Shown here: one piece after another, positions 8,094 through 15,163 of the stretch
How the letters are laid out: every line of letters begins with the position of its first letter
Position numbering within the stretch: position 1 is the first letter of the stretch
Source: JAICJJ01 sp039809985
Lineage (GTDB): Bacteria > Chloroflexota > Chloroflexia > Thermomicrobiales > UBA6265
NCBI GenBank assembly: GCA_039809985.1
Contig: JBDHWC010000040.1
Coordinates: 1-21,261, forward strand
DNA: 21,261 bases
Direction: 5' to 3'
The notes under the pieces: generated by a model
Told to the model about the DNA's origin: nothing
Databases searched by the model: none
What the model saw: the letters and a program-made list of their open reading frames with translations, nothing else
Translations under genes and position numbers: made by a program

Positions 8094-9326
8094 TCAGACG
8101 ACTCCCGCCAGCCGCAGCGTGGCGTGCAGGAGGACGTTGGCCCCGGCCTCGAGGTCGCCCTCGGTGCTGAACTCGTCCTCGCAGTGGCTGAGGCCGTCCT
8201 GGCTGCGGGCGAAGACCATCGCCGACGGCCAGAGGTCCTGGGCGTACTTGGCGTCGTGGCCCGCGCCCGACCAGAGGTGCATGGTCGGCAGCCCGAGCCG
8301 GTCGGCGGCCGACTCGACGGCGGCGACGACCTCCGGCGCGAACGGGGTCGGCTCGCTGGTCCAGAAGCGGTCGAGCGTGATCGAGACGCCCCGCTCGGCG
8401 ACGAGGTCGACGATGCGCTCGCGCAGCTGGTCGACCAGCGCCTCCAGCTCGTCCGGCTCGTGGTGGCGGAAGTCGACGCTGAGGACGACCCGGCCGGGAA
8501 TCGTGTTGATGCTGTTCGGCTCGGCGGCGATGCGGCCGACGGTGCCGACCGCGCCCGCCTCGCGGGCGATCTCCTCGACCGCCGAGACGATCTTGGCGGC
8601 GGCGGCGAGGGCGTCGCGGCGGAGGTGCATCGGGCTGGGGCCGGCGTGGTCGGCGTGCCCCTCGACGACGACCTCGGACCACGTGATGCCGACGATGCCG
8701 TCGACGACGCCGACCGGCAGGCCGGCCGCCTCCAGCACCGGGCCCTGCTCGATGTGCAGCTCGAGGTAGGCGGTGGCGGGGCCGGGCCGGTTCGCCTCGT
8801 CGCCGAGGTAGCCGATCCGGCGCAGCTCGTCGCCGAAGCGCAGGCCGTCGCGGTCGGTCCGGGCGTAGGTCTCGTCGCGGCCGAAGCGGCCGGCGACCGC
8901 GCCGGAGGCCATCATCGCCGGCTCGAAGCGGACCCCTTCCTCGTTCGTCCAGTTGACGACCTCGACCGGCAGCCGCGTCCGGATGCCGTGGTCGTTCAGG
9001 GTGCGCACCACCTCGAGCGCGCCCAGAACGCCGTATGCGCCGTCGTAGCGGCCTCCCTGCCGAACCGAGTCGATGTGGGAGGCGAGCCGCACCGGCGGCC
9101 CGTCGGTCGCGCCCGCGCGGCGGCCGGTCATCGTCCCGAAGTCGTCGACGCGCACGCTCAGGCCGGCGTCCGCCAGCCACGCCCCGAGCAGGTCGCGCCC
9201 GGCCCGGTCCTCGTCGGTGAGGGCCAGCCGGGTGACGCCGCCGCCGGCGGTGGCCCCGACCCGGGCGAGGGCGGCGAGACTGGCGTGAAGGCGCGCCCCG
9301 TTGATCCGAACTTGCTCGTGGTCCAC
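8094..9326 (-). CDS. M20-family N-carbamoyl-amino-acid hydrolase / allantoate amidohydrolase-like enzyme
   Basis: This is a zinc-dependent amidohydrolase of peptidase family M20, hydantoinase/carbamoylase subgroup, 410 residues. It would cleave an N-carbamoyl (ureido) group, giving the amino acid, CO2 and ammonia. Metal-site residues are visible: H84 in ASHIDSV, D95 in GGRYDGAYGVL, E129/E130 in NWTNEEGVRF, H191 in LELHIEQGP and H381 in DGLSHCEDE. The dimerisation-domain motif GHADHAGPSPM (223-233) and SGAGHDAKYAQ (353-363) are also typical. Start is GTG 9326 with GAGAGGGGGA upstream. It could be an L-carbamoylase, a beta-ureidopropionase or an allantoate/ureidoglycolate amidohydrolase; these are hard to separate by motif. 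The neighbouring aminotransferase favours amino-acid or beta-alanine metabolism. Confidence 0.85.
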   Translation of the reverse strand: MDHEQVRINGARLHASLAALARVGATAGGGVTRLALTDEDRAGRDLLGAWLADAGLSVRVDDFGTMTGRRAGATDGPPVRLASHIDSVRQGGRYDGAYGVLGALEVVRTLNDHGIRTRLPVEVVNWTNEEGVRFEPAMMASGAVAGRFGRDETYARTDRDGLRFGDELRRIGYLGDEANRPGPATAYLELHIEQGPVLEAAGLPVGVVDGIVGITWSEVVVEGHADHAGPSPMHLRRDALAAAAKIVSAVEEIAREAGAVGTVGRIAAEPNSINTIPGRVVLSVDFRHHEPDELEALVDQLRERIVDLVAERGVSITLDRFWTSEPTPFAPEVVAAVESAADRLGLPTMHLWSGAGHDAKYAQDLWPSAMVFARSQDGLSHCEDEFSTEGDLEAGANVLLHATLRLAGVV

Positions 9327-9424
9327 CGGCCCGTCCCCCTCTCGCCCCGTCGCCCGACCGTTCGCGGCGGCATCTTACGCGAGGCGGCGCGTATCCTTGG
9401 CGGCGGCTGACGACGGGAGGCGCG

Positions 9425-10303
9425 ATGACGGTTCGACGCTATGTCCTGAGCGTGCCGGAGCGAACGGTCCGCGCCGCGACGGCGCTGACGGCGGGCGCGG
9501 TCGAGGAGGTGACCCGGGTCGCGCTGCCGGACGCGGTGCGACAGGCGCAGCTCTACCAAGTGACAATGGGCCGCCTGCTCCGGATTCTGGTCGAGGGGGT
9601 GGGCGGGGTCGAGGGGCGCTACCCGGGCGCGGCGGTCCCGGTCGGCGAGCTGGCAGTGCGGAAGACCGCCGGCAACGTGATCGAGCTGGCCGGCTTCCTC
9701 GCGCTCGGCTGGTCGCCGCTCTGGCTGCTGGCCGGGGCGTCGGACGTGATCGGCGGCTCGAAGGCGTACCTGCGGGCGCTGGAGCACGAACTGAAGGCCG
9801 ACGGGCTGCTGGCGGAGGACGTCTCGGCCGACTCGGTTGACGACCTGCTGGGGCGGCTGGAGACGACCAGCGGCACGCTGGCGAACGCGATCGACATCCC
9901 GCCGACCAACGTGGCCGAGGCGCGGCAGGCGCTCGACCGGCTGCGGGCGCAGGCCGCCGACCTGCCGGGCCCCGGCGAGCTCGGCGCGATCTGGAGCGGG
10001 CTGCGGGAGACAGCGCGGCAGGAAGGGCGCTCGGTCGGCGAGGTCTCGGCGGCGCTTGGCGCGGCGGCGGCGCGGGCCGGGGTCGGCCTCGGCGACGCCC
10101 ACGTCTTCGGCTTCTACCGCGAGGCGCTGCGGGAGATCGGCGAGACGGGCTGGCTCACCTACCTGCGCCGCGAGGCCGGCCCGTACGCGGCGCGGGCCGT
10201 CGGCCACTTCCGGCCGGGCCAGACGACCTACACCGACCGCCTGCTCGACCGCCTCGAGCGCGGCGACGCTGCGCCGAGCGACCCGGACACGCGGCCGGAG
10301 TAG
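9425..10303 (+). CDS. Hypothetical protein, 292 residues, function unknown
   Basis: I do not recognise a characterised family. The codon pattern is that of a real gene, and GGGAGG at 9415-9420 sits four bases before the ATG. The protein is mostly predicted helix. Residues about 83-112 form its most hydrophobic part (NVIELAGFLALGWSPLWLLA, then ASDVIGGSKAYL), which could be a membrane-associated hairpin. A Leu/Ala-rich helical region follows (about 140-215, with LDRLRAQAADLPGPGELGAI), then a C-terminal stretch rich in aromatic and Arg residues (FYREALREIGETGWLTYLRR). It has no signal peptide. It is divergent from the amidohydrolase gene across a 98-bp gap and has no operon partner downstream. 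Confidence 0.75.
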   Translation: MTVRRYVLSVPERTVRAATALTAGAVEEVTRVALPDAVRQAQLYQVTMGRLLRILVEGVGGVEGRYPGAAVPVGELAVRKTAGNVIELAGFLALGWSPLWLLAGASDVIGGSKAYLRALEHELKADGLLAEDVSADSVDDLLGRLETTSGTLANAIDIPPTNVAEARQALDRLRAQAADLPGPGELGAIWSGLRETARQEGRSVGEVSAALGAAAARAGVGLGDAHVFGFYREALREIGETGWLTYLRREAGPYAARAVGHFRPGQTTYTDRLLDRLERGDAAPSDPDTRPE

Positions 10304-10523
10304 TCCGCGACGCGGTCGTTGCCCCGGCGCGGCAATGCGAATCGTGCAGCGGCCCTGACGAACCGGCTGCCGGCGGGCCCTGCTCGGATGCGCGATGGCT
10401 GCGGACGAGGAGGAAGCTCGGGCGCGGGTGCTCACGGTGCGTCGACGGTGTTTCGTTCGCGGACCGGGGGAGACCCGTCGCGGGGACCGGGGCCACCGGG
10501 GCCGCCGTTTCCGCTCGCCGGCT
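10304..10523. other. Intergenic stretch with weak terminator-like hairpin
   Basis: No gene was seen here. A short inverted repeat, TTGCC at 10319-10323 and GGCAA at 10331-10335, lies 16 bases after the stop of the preceding gene and may act as a terminator, though the stem is only 5 bp. The rest is GC-rich, non-coding sequence leading to the left end of a dispersed repeat element at 10524. Confidence 0.3.
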
Positions 10524-10733
10524 CTGACAAGGGTAGGTCTCTGATCGAGAGCGGCAGCCGCACCTCGCGGCCGGGGCCGCCGGGTCCGCCCTCACCCCCC
10601 AGCCCCCTCTCCCGCGGCGGCGGGAGAGGGGAGCAAATGAGTCGGGAGAAGGCATGGCCCTCCCCCGGACCCCCGGATTGCCGCGGCGCGGCCGATTTCC
10701 GGCCGCTTTCCAACGGATGCCTTCCCCGGTCAG
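10524..10733 (+). repeat. Dispersed MITE-like palindromic element, copy A
   Basis: This is a 210-bp element starting CTGACAAGGG (10524-10533) and ending in a decayed inverted copy, CCCCGGTCAG (10724-10733). It holds a perfect 12-bp hairpin, CCCCTCTCCCGC-ggcg-GCGGGAGAGGGG, at 10604-10631, and a second, imperfect hairpin at about 10643-10667. The flanks CTCGCCGGCT (10514-10523) and TTCGCCGGTT (10734-10743) match at 8 of 10 positions, as expected for an ageing target-site duplication. The same order of blocks occurs in the copies near 15000 and 17700. It has no coding capacity and lies between the stop of the 292-residue protein and the end of the excalibur gene. Confidence 0.75.
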
Positions 10734-10759
10734 TTCGCCGGTTGGGATGGGCGCGTCGG

Positions 10760-11542
10760 CTAGAGCCCGGACTCGACCTGCCAGCCGCCGGGCGGCACCG
10801 GCCCGCTGCCGGTGGCCGGGAGGGCGACGATCGGGCCGCCGCGTCGGGGGAGCGACGAGCAGGCGATGCCGTCGTGGTTCGGGTCCAGGTTGTAGGGGTC
10901 CTTCGGGTTCTGGTCGAGGACGGCCTGGGCGTCCTCCTGGAACGCGAAGTCGATGCAGTCGAGGTCGCCGCCGACGGGCGTGGGGTGCGTCGCCTCGGGG
11001 GTCGGGGTCTTCTTCGGGTTCTTCTTGGGGCTCTGGCCCGCGGCTGCGGCCTCGGCGGTGGCGGTGGCCTGCCGGGCGGCCTTCCTGTCGGCGTTGCCGC
11101 CGCCGGCCGCGGCCTCGGCGGTGGCGGTCTGGCGGGCCGCCTTCTTCTCGGCCTTGGCGTCCTGCGGCTCGGCTTCCGGGGTGGGGGTCTGGGTTGCCTC
11201 GGCGGCGGCCTCGGCGGTGGCGGTGGCTTGGCGGGCGGCCTTCCTCTCCGCGTTGCCGGCCGGGGCGGCACCGCCCGGGAGGGCCGCGGCGGTGGCGGTG
11301 GCGGCGGCGGCCGACTCGGCCGGGAAGACCTCCTCGCAGGCGATGCCGTTGCCGTCGGGGTCGAGCGTGACCGCGTTGTTGGCGTTTCCGAGCAATGCCT
11401 GCTGGGCCTCGTCGAAGGTGGCGAAGTCGGTGCAGACGACCTTGTCGCGGGCGGCGTCGCCGCCGCCGGGCAGGTTGGCGGCGGCCGTCACCGCCAGCAT
11501 CGCCGCGAAGGCGACCGTCGCCGCCGTCTTGCCGCCGATCAT
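10760..11542 (-). CDS. Secreted protein with two excalibur calcium-binding domains
   Basis: Reading leftward from ATG 11542 (GAGGGA about 7 bases upstream) gives 260 residues. Residues 1-22 form a signal peptide (MIGGKTAATVAFAAMLAVTA). The first excalibur domain spans about 34-72, with C37, C69 and the loop DPDGNGIACE. The second spans about 193-230, with C196, C228 and DPNHDGIACS. The DxDxDG-like loops suggest calcium binding, and each cysteine pair a disulfide. Between them is a 120-residue low-complexity linker with three imperfect repeats of (E/D)(R/K)KAARQATATAEAAA. Near the C-terminus is LPATG (241-245), but no hydrophobic tail or basic end follows, so it is not a standard sortase signal. 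The protein probably acts at the cell surface. A much longer frame upstream is only the shadow of the kinase gene. Confidence 0.85.
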   Translation of the reverse strand: MIGGKTAATVAFAAMLAVTAAANLPGGGDAARDKVVCTDFATFDEAQQALLGNANNAVTLDPDGNGIACEEVFPAESAAAATATAAALPGGAAPAGNAERKAARQATATAEAAAEATQTPTPEAEPQDAKAEKKAARQTATAEAAAGGGNADRKAARQATATAEAAAAGQSPKKNPKKTPTPEATHPTPVGGDLDCIDFAFQEDAQAVLDQNPKDPYNLDPNHDGIACSSLPRRGGPIVALPATGSGPVPPGGWQVESGL

Positions 11543-11767
11543 CCGCCGTCCCTCGCCGAAGCCGCGGGTCCTGTCGCGGCTCGCAGCAGCGCGCGCCGAC
11601 TTCGCCGATGATACCCCTGTTCGGACAGTGCGGGCTGCGGGGGAACCGAAGCGGCCCCGCCCGACGTACCTTTGACAGAATCTCTGCCGCGAGGCACGGA
11701 CGGATCGTCGCCGAGGCGCGTTCGGGTATTGGAACGTCCCCGGCTGCCGCCGATCATTCCCGACGGC
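11543..11767. promoter_or_regulatory. Divergent region between the excalibur gene and the sensor kinase gene
   Basis: The two genes read away from each other, so their promoters should lie here. A perfect -35-like TTGACA occurs at 11672-11677, but no -10-like hexamer is found 16-18 bases downstream, so it is not called as a promoter. The same bases contain a TTG that could start a longer form of the kinase (in frame, 32 residues more). The stretch 11729-11767 is open in the kinase frame but has codons unlike the gene body (GTA, TTG, CGT, ATT), which argues for non-coding leader. Confidence 0.3.
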
Positions 11768-13699
11768 ATGGGTCGGCGCGGGTCGGGACGGGGAGGGGTC
11801 TTGGGCCGGGGACGCTCGCTGCGCGCACGGTTCCTGATGGTGGCGCTGGCCTGTCTGGTGCCGCTCCTGATCGTCGTGCTCTACGTCCTGTACGAGAGCG
11901 TCGGCAACGGGCGGGACCAGCTGCTCGACGCCCAGGGGGCCACCGCCGAGGTCGTCTCCAAGGTGCTGGCCTCGACCCTCGACGACAACGAGGCGGTGCT
12001 GACCGAGCTGGCGAGCATCGACAAGGTGCGCAGAATCGACGCCTCGTCGGCCGATGCGCTCGACCAGTTCAAGCGGGCCCGCCCGAGCCTGTACGGCCTC
12101 TTCCTGGTCCAGCCGAACGGCGAGTTGGTGGCGACGAGCGGCATCGACCCGGCCCAGTTCGCCGCGATCCCCAGTTTCAAGGACAGCATGGACCGCGCCC
12201 TCAAGCTGGGCGAGACGGGGATTTCCGGTCGGCTGGTCGCCCCCGACGCCGAGATGATCGCGATCACCGTGCCGGTCCGGGCCAAGGACGGCGACACCGG
12301 GACGCCGATCGGGGCGCTCGGCGGTCTCCTCTCGATCGAGCGGCTGAAGGACAACGTCCTGCCGTTCGTCAGCGGCGACACCGAGGTCGCGATCGTCGAG
12401 CACGGGGACGTGATCGCCGCCCAGGGCACCGATCTGCGCCCGGCCGACTTGGCGGGGGCGCTCGCCCAGCCGATCGCCCAGGCGGCCAGCGGCAAGATGG
12501 GCACCCACGTCTACCAGGACAGCGACGGCAACGAGCGGCTGGCCGCGTTCTCGCCGGTGCCGGGCGCGGACTGGGTGGTGCTGGTCACCCACCCGGCCCC
12601 GAACAGCTACGCGCCGAACCGGATGCTGATCCAGCGGGCCCTCGCCGCGCTCGGGCTGGCGACGCTGGCGACCTTGGCGATCGTCCTCTTCCTCGGGGAG
12701 TGGATGTCGCGCCCGGTGCGGCAGCTGACCGCGCAGGCGTCGCGCCTCGCCGACGGCGACTACGGCGTCCAGATCGAGCCGACCGGCCATGGGGAGATCG
12801 CCGTCCTCGGCGACGCGGTCCGCGAGATGGCCGGCCAGCTCGTCGCCAAGGTGCGCGACCTCGAGGCGGCGCAGGAAGAGGACGCCTACCAGGCCGACCA
12901 GATGCGCGACCTGAACCGGCGCACGGTGCGCCTGCAGGAGGACGAGCGGCGCAGGATCGCGGGCGAGATTCACGACGCGGTCGCGCCGCTGATCACCGGC
13001 GCGCTCTACCAGACCCGGGCCCTGAAGCTGGGGCTGAGCGAGCACGCCGTCAACGGCATCGGGAACGGGCGGAGCCACGAGGCGACCAGGAACGACCTCG
13101 GCGACGAGCTCGGCTCGATCGCCGACCTGCTGACCCGGGCCCACGAGGAACTGCACGGCGTCATCTTCGCGCTGCGGCCGCCCGACCTTGACGACATCGG
13201 CGTCGTCGCCGCGATCGAGCGCTACATGGCGCAGGTCCAGCGCTCCGGCCTGACCTGCCGGCTGGAGCTGATCGGCGAGCAGGCCAGCCTCTCGCCGGAG
13301 GTGCGGCTGGCCGTCTACCGCATCGTGCAGGAGGCGCTCCACAACGCCCTCCGCCACGCCGCGGCCGACGAGGCGGTGGTCAGGATCGAGCAGTCGGCCG
13401 ACTGGCTGCGGGTGACGATCCGCGACAACGGGGCGGGCTTCAACCCGGAACTGGCCCAGCGGCCGACCGCGCTCGGCCTGCTCAGCATGCGGGAGCGGGC
13501 GGCGGCGATCGGCGCGGCATTCTCGATCGCCTCGCGGCCCGGGGACGGGACGACGGTGACGATCGAGCGCTGGTCGGAGCCGGTCCCCGCGCCGGAGACG
13601 TCGGAGCCGGTGCTGGAGCCGATGCCGCCGTGGCCGGCGGTTGACGAACTGATCGAGCAGCGGCCCGCCCCGCTCGACGGCGGGGCGGCCCGGCTGTGA
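11768..13699 (+). CDS. Two-component sensor histidine kinase, NarL/DesK-type (HisKA_3)
   Basis: This is a membrane sensor kinase, 643 residues from ATG 11768. Transmembrane helix 1 spans about 22-43 (FLMVALACLVPLLIVVLYVL). An extracytoplasmic region of about 240 residues follows (45-285), with a Cache-like pattern (LYGLFLVQPNGELVATSG; then WVVLVTHP). Helix 2 is at about 289-310 and HAMP at about 311-365 (SRPVRQLTAQASRLADGDYG). The dimerisation/phospho-acceptor helix has RRRIAGEIHDAV with H402, and the HATPase domain has VQEALHNALRHA (520-531), DNGAGF (553-558) and ALGLLSMRERA (568-578). The last 40 residues are a Pro/Glu-rich tail. Neither this ATG nor the in-frame TTG 11672 or 11729 has a good ribosome binding site, so the start is uncertain. 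The stop overlaps the response regulator start. The ligand is unknown. Confidence 0.88.
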   Translation: MGRRGSGRGGVLGRGRSLRARFLMVALACLVPLLIVVLYVLYESVGNGRDQLLDAQGATAEVVSKVLASTLDDNEAVLTELASIDKVRRIDASSADALDQFKRARPSLYGLFLVQPNGELVATSGIDPAQFAAIPSFKDSMDRALKLGETGISGRLVAPDAEMIAITVPVRAKDGDTGTPIGALGGLLSIERLKDNVLPFVSGDTEVAIVEHGDVIAAQGTDLRPADLAGALAQPIAQAASGKMGTHVYQDSDGNERLAAFSPVPGADWVVLVTHPAPNSYAPNRMLIQRALAALGLATLATLAIVLFLGEWMSRPVRQLTAQASRLADGDYGVQIEPTGHGEIAVLGDAVREMAGQLVAKVRDLEAAQEEDAYQADQMRDLNRRTVRLQEDERRRIAGEIHDAVAPLITGALYQTRALKLGLSEHAVNGIGNGRSHEATRNDLGDELGSIADLLTRAHEELHGVIFALRPPDLDDIGVVAAIERYMAQVQRSGLTCRLELIGEQASLSPEVRLAVYRIVQEALHNALRHAAADEAVVRIEQSADWLRVTIRDNGAGFNPELAQRPTALGLLSMRERAAAIGAAFSIASRPGDGTTVTIERWSEPVPAPETSEPVLEPMPPWPAVDELIEQRPAPLDGGAARL

Positions 13700-14331
13700 T
13701 CTCGGTCCTGCTGGTCGACGACCACCCGGTGGTGATCGAGGGGTTGCGCAAGGTGCTGGCCACCGCCGGCGACATCGACGTCACCGGCGAGGCCCACGAC
13801 GCCGCCGGGGCGATCGAGCGCTCGCGCCAGCTGAAGCCGGACGTGATCCTGCTCGACCTGCGGATGCCGGGCGCGAGCGGGGTGCAGGCGACCCGCCGGC
13901 TGCGCGAGCTGGAGTCGAAGTCGGCGGTGATCATCCTGACCTCGTACGGGGACGAGGCCTACGTCCGGCAGGCGCTGGAGGCGGGGGCGGACGGCTACCT
14001 GCTGAAGAGCACCCCGCCGGAGCAGCTGATCGCGGCGATCCGGGCCGCCTCGCGCGGCCGGCGGGCGCTCAGCCCGGAACTGCTCGACGGGGTGCTGCGC
14101 GAGTTCGGCGGTCTGGCCCGCGAGCAGACGCACCGCACGGCCGCTCTCTCCAACGAGGACCTCGAGATTCTGCGGCGGGCGAGCGAGGGCGCGACCAACC
14201 GCGAGATCGGATTGGCGATGGGGCGGACCGAGGTCGCGATCAAGAAGCGGCTGCAGACGATCTTCGTCAAGCTCGGCGCGGTCGACCGCGCCCACGCCGT
14301 CGCCGAGTCGATCCGCCGCGGCCTGATCTAG
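13696..14331 (+). CDS. Response regulator, NarL/LuxR family
   Basis: This is a DNA-binding regulator and the partner of the preceding kinase, 211 residues. The receiver domain (1-120) has the acidic pocket D8/D9 in VLLVDDHPVV, the phospho-acceptor D54 in ILLDLRMPG, T82 in ILTSYGDE and K104 in GYLLKS. A LuxR-type helix-turn-helix covers about 150-205 (NEDLEILRRASEGATNREIG, then TEVAIKKRLQTIFVKLGA). The start GTG 13696 overlaps the kinase stop by four bases (GTGA), showing tight translational coupling. The HTH has AIKKRLQTIF where many relatives have TVKNHLSNIL, a mild divergence. Its targets are unknown; the divergent excalibur gene is a natural candidate by position only. Confidence 0.9.
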   Translation: MISVLLVDDHPVVIEGLRKVLATAGDIDVTGEAHDAAGAIERSRQLKPDVILLDLRMPGASGVQATRRLRELESKSAVIILTSYGDEAYVRQALEAGADGYLLKSTPPEQLIAAIRAASRGRRALSPELLDGVLREFGGLAREQTHRTAALSNEDLEILRRASEGATNREIGLAMGRTEVAIKKRLQTIFVKLGAVDRAHAVAESIRRGLI

Positions 14332-14353
14332 CCGAGGCTCCGTCGGTCACGAT

Positions 14354-14367
14354 CCCGGGCAACCGGG
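14354..14367 (+). terminator. Small hairpin after the response regulator
   Basis: The inverted repeat CCCGG-gcaa-CCGGG lies 22 bases after the stop codon and has a stable GNRA-type GCAA tetraloop. A second hairpin, AACGGC...GCCGTT, occurs at about 14387-14406. There is no T-run. It is a plausible weak terminator for the two-component operon. Confidence 0.3.
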
Positions 14368-14428
14368 TCGCACCCCGCCCCCGAAACGGCAGTCGGGGCC
14401 GTTCCCGGCCCTGACACCTCCCGACGCC

Positions 14429-14460
14429 TCGACTCCTCGACTCCTCGACTGCTCGACTCC
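14429..14460. repeat. Four tandem 8-bp units TCGACTCC
   Basis: TCGACTCC occurs at 14429-14436, 14437-14444 and 14453-14460, with one variant unit, TCGACTGC, at 14445-14452. It lies in a non-coding stretch. Such short tandem repeats arise by slippage and vary between strains. No function is evident. Confidence 0.8.
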
Positions 14461-14703
14461 CGGTTCAATGGTGTGGGCCGGGCTATCCCAATGGAACAGA
14501 CGGCGGGGATGGCGTCGTCTACATTTCGAACAGGCGGCGGGGGCCCGAGTCGCACCCATCCGCCGACGCCTCCACGATTGGGGTTGGCTAACCTCCTTCC
14601 CACGGTGACTGGCGTCGGCCCGGAGCGCGATCCCCCTCCCGAGTTCGCCAAGCGCGTCGCCAGCCACGACGCGAACCGGGGCACCTTCCCTCCCCGAGGT
14701 CTG
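14461..14703. other. Non-coding stretch upstream of an orphan terminator
   Basis: No gene with convincing codon bias was seen on either strand. The region ends in a canonical intrinsic terminator at 14704-14741 that points rightward although no rightward gene lies within 370 bases. It may therefore hold an unrecognised small RNA. A CCCGGTTCAATGG at about 14459 recalls a tRNA T-arm, but the stem does not close properly. Confidence 0.3.
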
Positions 14704-14741
14704 AGCCGCGCGGTCCCATCCAGCCGCGCGGCTTTCCCTTT
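14704..14741 (+). terminator. Strong intrinsic terminator, rightward
   Basis: A perfect 10-bp stem, AGCCGCGCGG (14704-14713) and CCGCGCGGCT (14724-14733), has a 10-base loop and is followed directly by the T-rich TTCCCTTTG. This is the classical Rho-independent form. The nearest upstream rightward gene is the response regulator, which ends at 14331. The signal may end a long 3' leader of that operon or an unannotated small RNA. Confidence 0.7.
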
Positions 14742-14830
14742 GTCCGACGAGCTTCGACGAGCGTGCCGGCGGCGTGTCCGGTGCCCGCCGTGCCGCAAGG
14801 CACGGCGCGCCTGTCCGAGCGGCACTTCCT

Positions 14831-14840
14831 TGCTCGACCC
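14831..14840. repeat. Left flanking repeat of the older element (with 15262-15271)
   Basis: TGCTCGACCC at 14831-14840 and TTCTCGACTC at 15262-15271 match at 8 of 10 positions and lie immediately outside the two ends of the inverted host element. This is consistent with a partly decayed 10-bp target-site duplication. Confidence 0.5.
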
Positions 14841-14941
14841 CCGACAAGGGCAGGCACCGATCGGGAAGCGGCCGCGCCGCGGCAAATGGGGGTTCCGGGG
14901 GAGGGCTTGGACCTCCCCCAAGCCTGTTTCCCCCTTCTCCC

Positions 14942-14951
14942 GCCGTCGCGG
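14942..14951. repeat. Exact 10-bp target-site duplication of copy C (with 15164-15173)
   Basis: GCCGTCGCGG occurs immediately before (14942-14951) and immediately after (15164-15173) the element at 14952-15163. The intact relatives have only one such segment, in the arm/loop of hairpin 1, so the second copy is best read as created by insertion. Confidence 0.8.
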
Positions 14952-15163
14952 CTGACAGGGGGAGGTATCCAAGGGATAGCGGTATCCGAGTCTCGCGGCT
15001 GGGCCCGCCGGGATCGCCCTCACCCGCAAGCCCCCTCTCCCGCGGCGGCGGGAGAGAGGGAGAACATGAAACCGGGGGAGGGCTTGGCCCTCCCCCGAAC
15101 CCCCGGGTTGCCGCGGCGCGGCGGCTGTCCGGTCGCTTTCCAACGGATACCCCCACTTGTCAG
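14952..15163 (+). mobile_element. MITE-like element, copy C (nested insertion)
   Basis: This is a 212-bp element beginning CTGACAGGGG and ending CCCACTTGTCAG, i.e. with terminal inverted repeats of the CTGACAAGGG type. Hairpin 1 is at about 15031-15060 (CCCTCTCCCGC-ggcg-GCGGGAGAG, one mismatch near its base). Hairpin 2 is a perfect 10-bp stem, CGGGGGAGGG-cttgg-CCCTCCCCCG, at 15073-15097. The right third carries GGGTTGCCGCGGCGCGG, shared with all copies. It is flanked by an exact 10-bp direct repeat and lies inside another copy. No open frame of its own is convincing, so it would need a transposase supplied from elsewhere. Confidence 0.82.

Noticed and set aside
11672..11700. TTGACA as a -35 promoter element for the kinase operon
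   Set aside because: At 16-18 bases spacing the sequence is ACGGA-like with no resemblance to TATAAT, so the hexamer may be chance or part of an alternative TTG start.
11543..13357. N-terminal extension of the excalibur frame to 865 codons
   Set aside because: The extension is antisense to the sensor kinase and has shadow composition; the signal peptide starting at 11542 with its ribosome binding site marks the real start.
14429..14460. CRISPR array
   Set aside because: Units are only 8 bp and directly adjacent, with no spacers; it is a simple tandem repeat.
14455..14485. tRNA T-arm-like GGTTCAATGG
   Set aside because: The flanking CCCGG and CCGGG are too far apart for a 7-base loop, and no acceptor stem or anticodon arm can be drawn.
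14328..15156. Minus- and plus-strand open frames of up to about 270 codons across the repeat region
   Set aside because: They run through the palindromic elements in several frames on both strands, with Arg/Pro/Gly/Ser-rich translations and no ribosome binding sites or family features.
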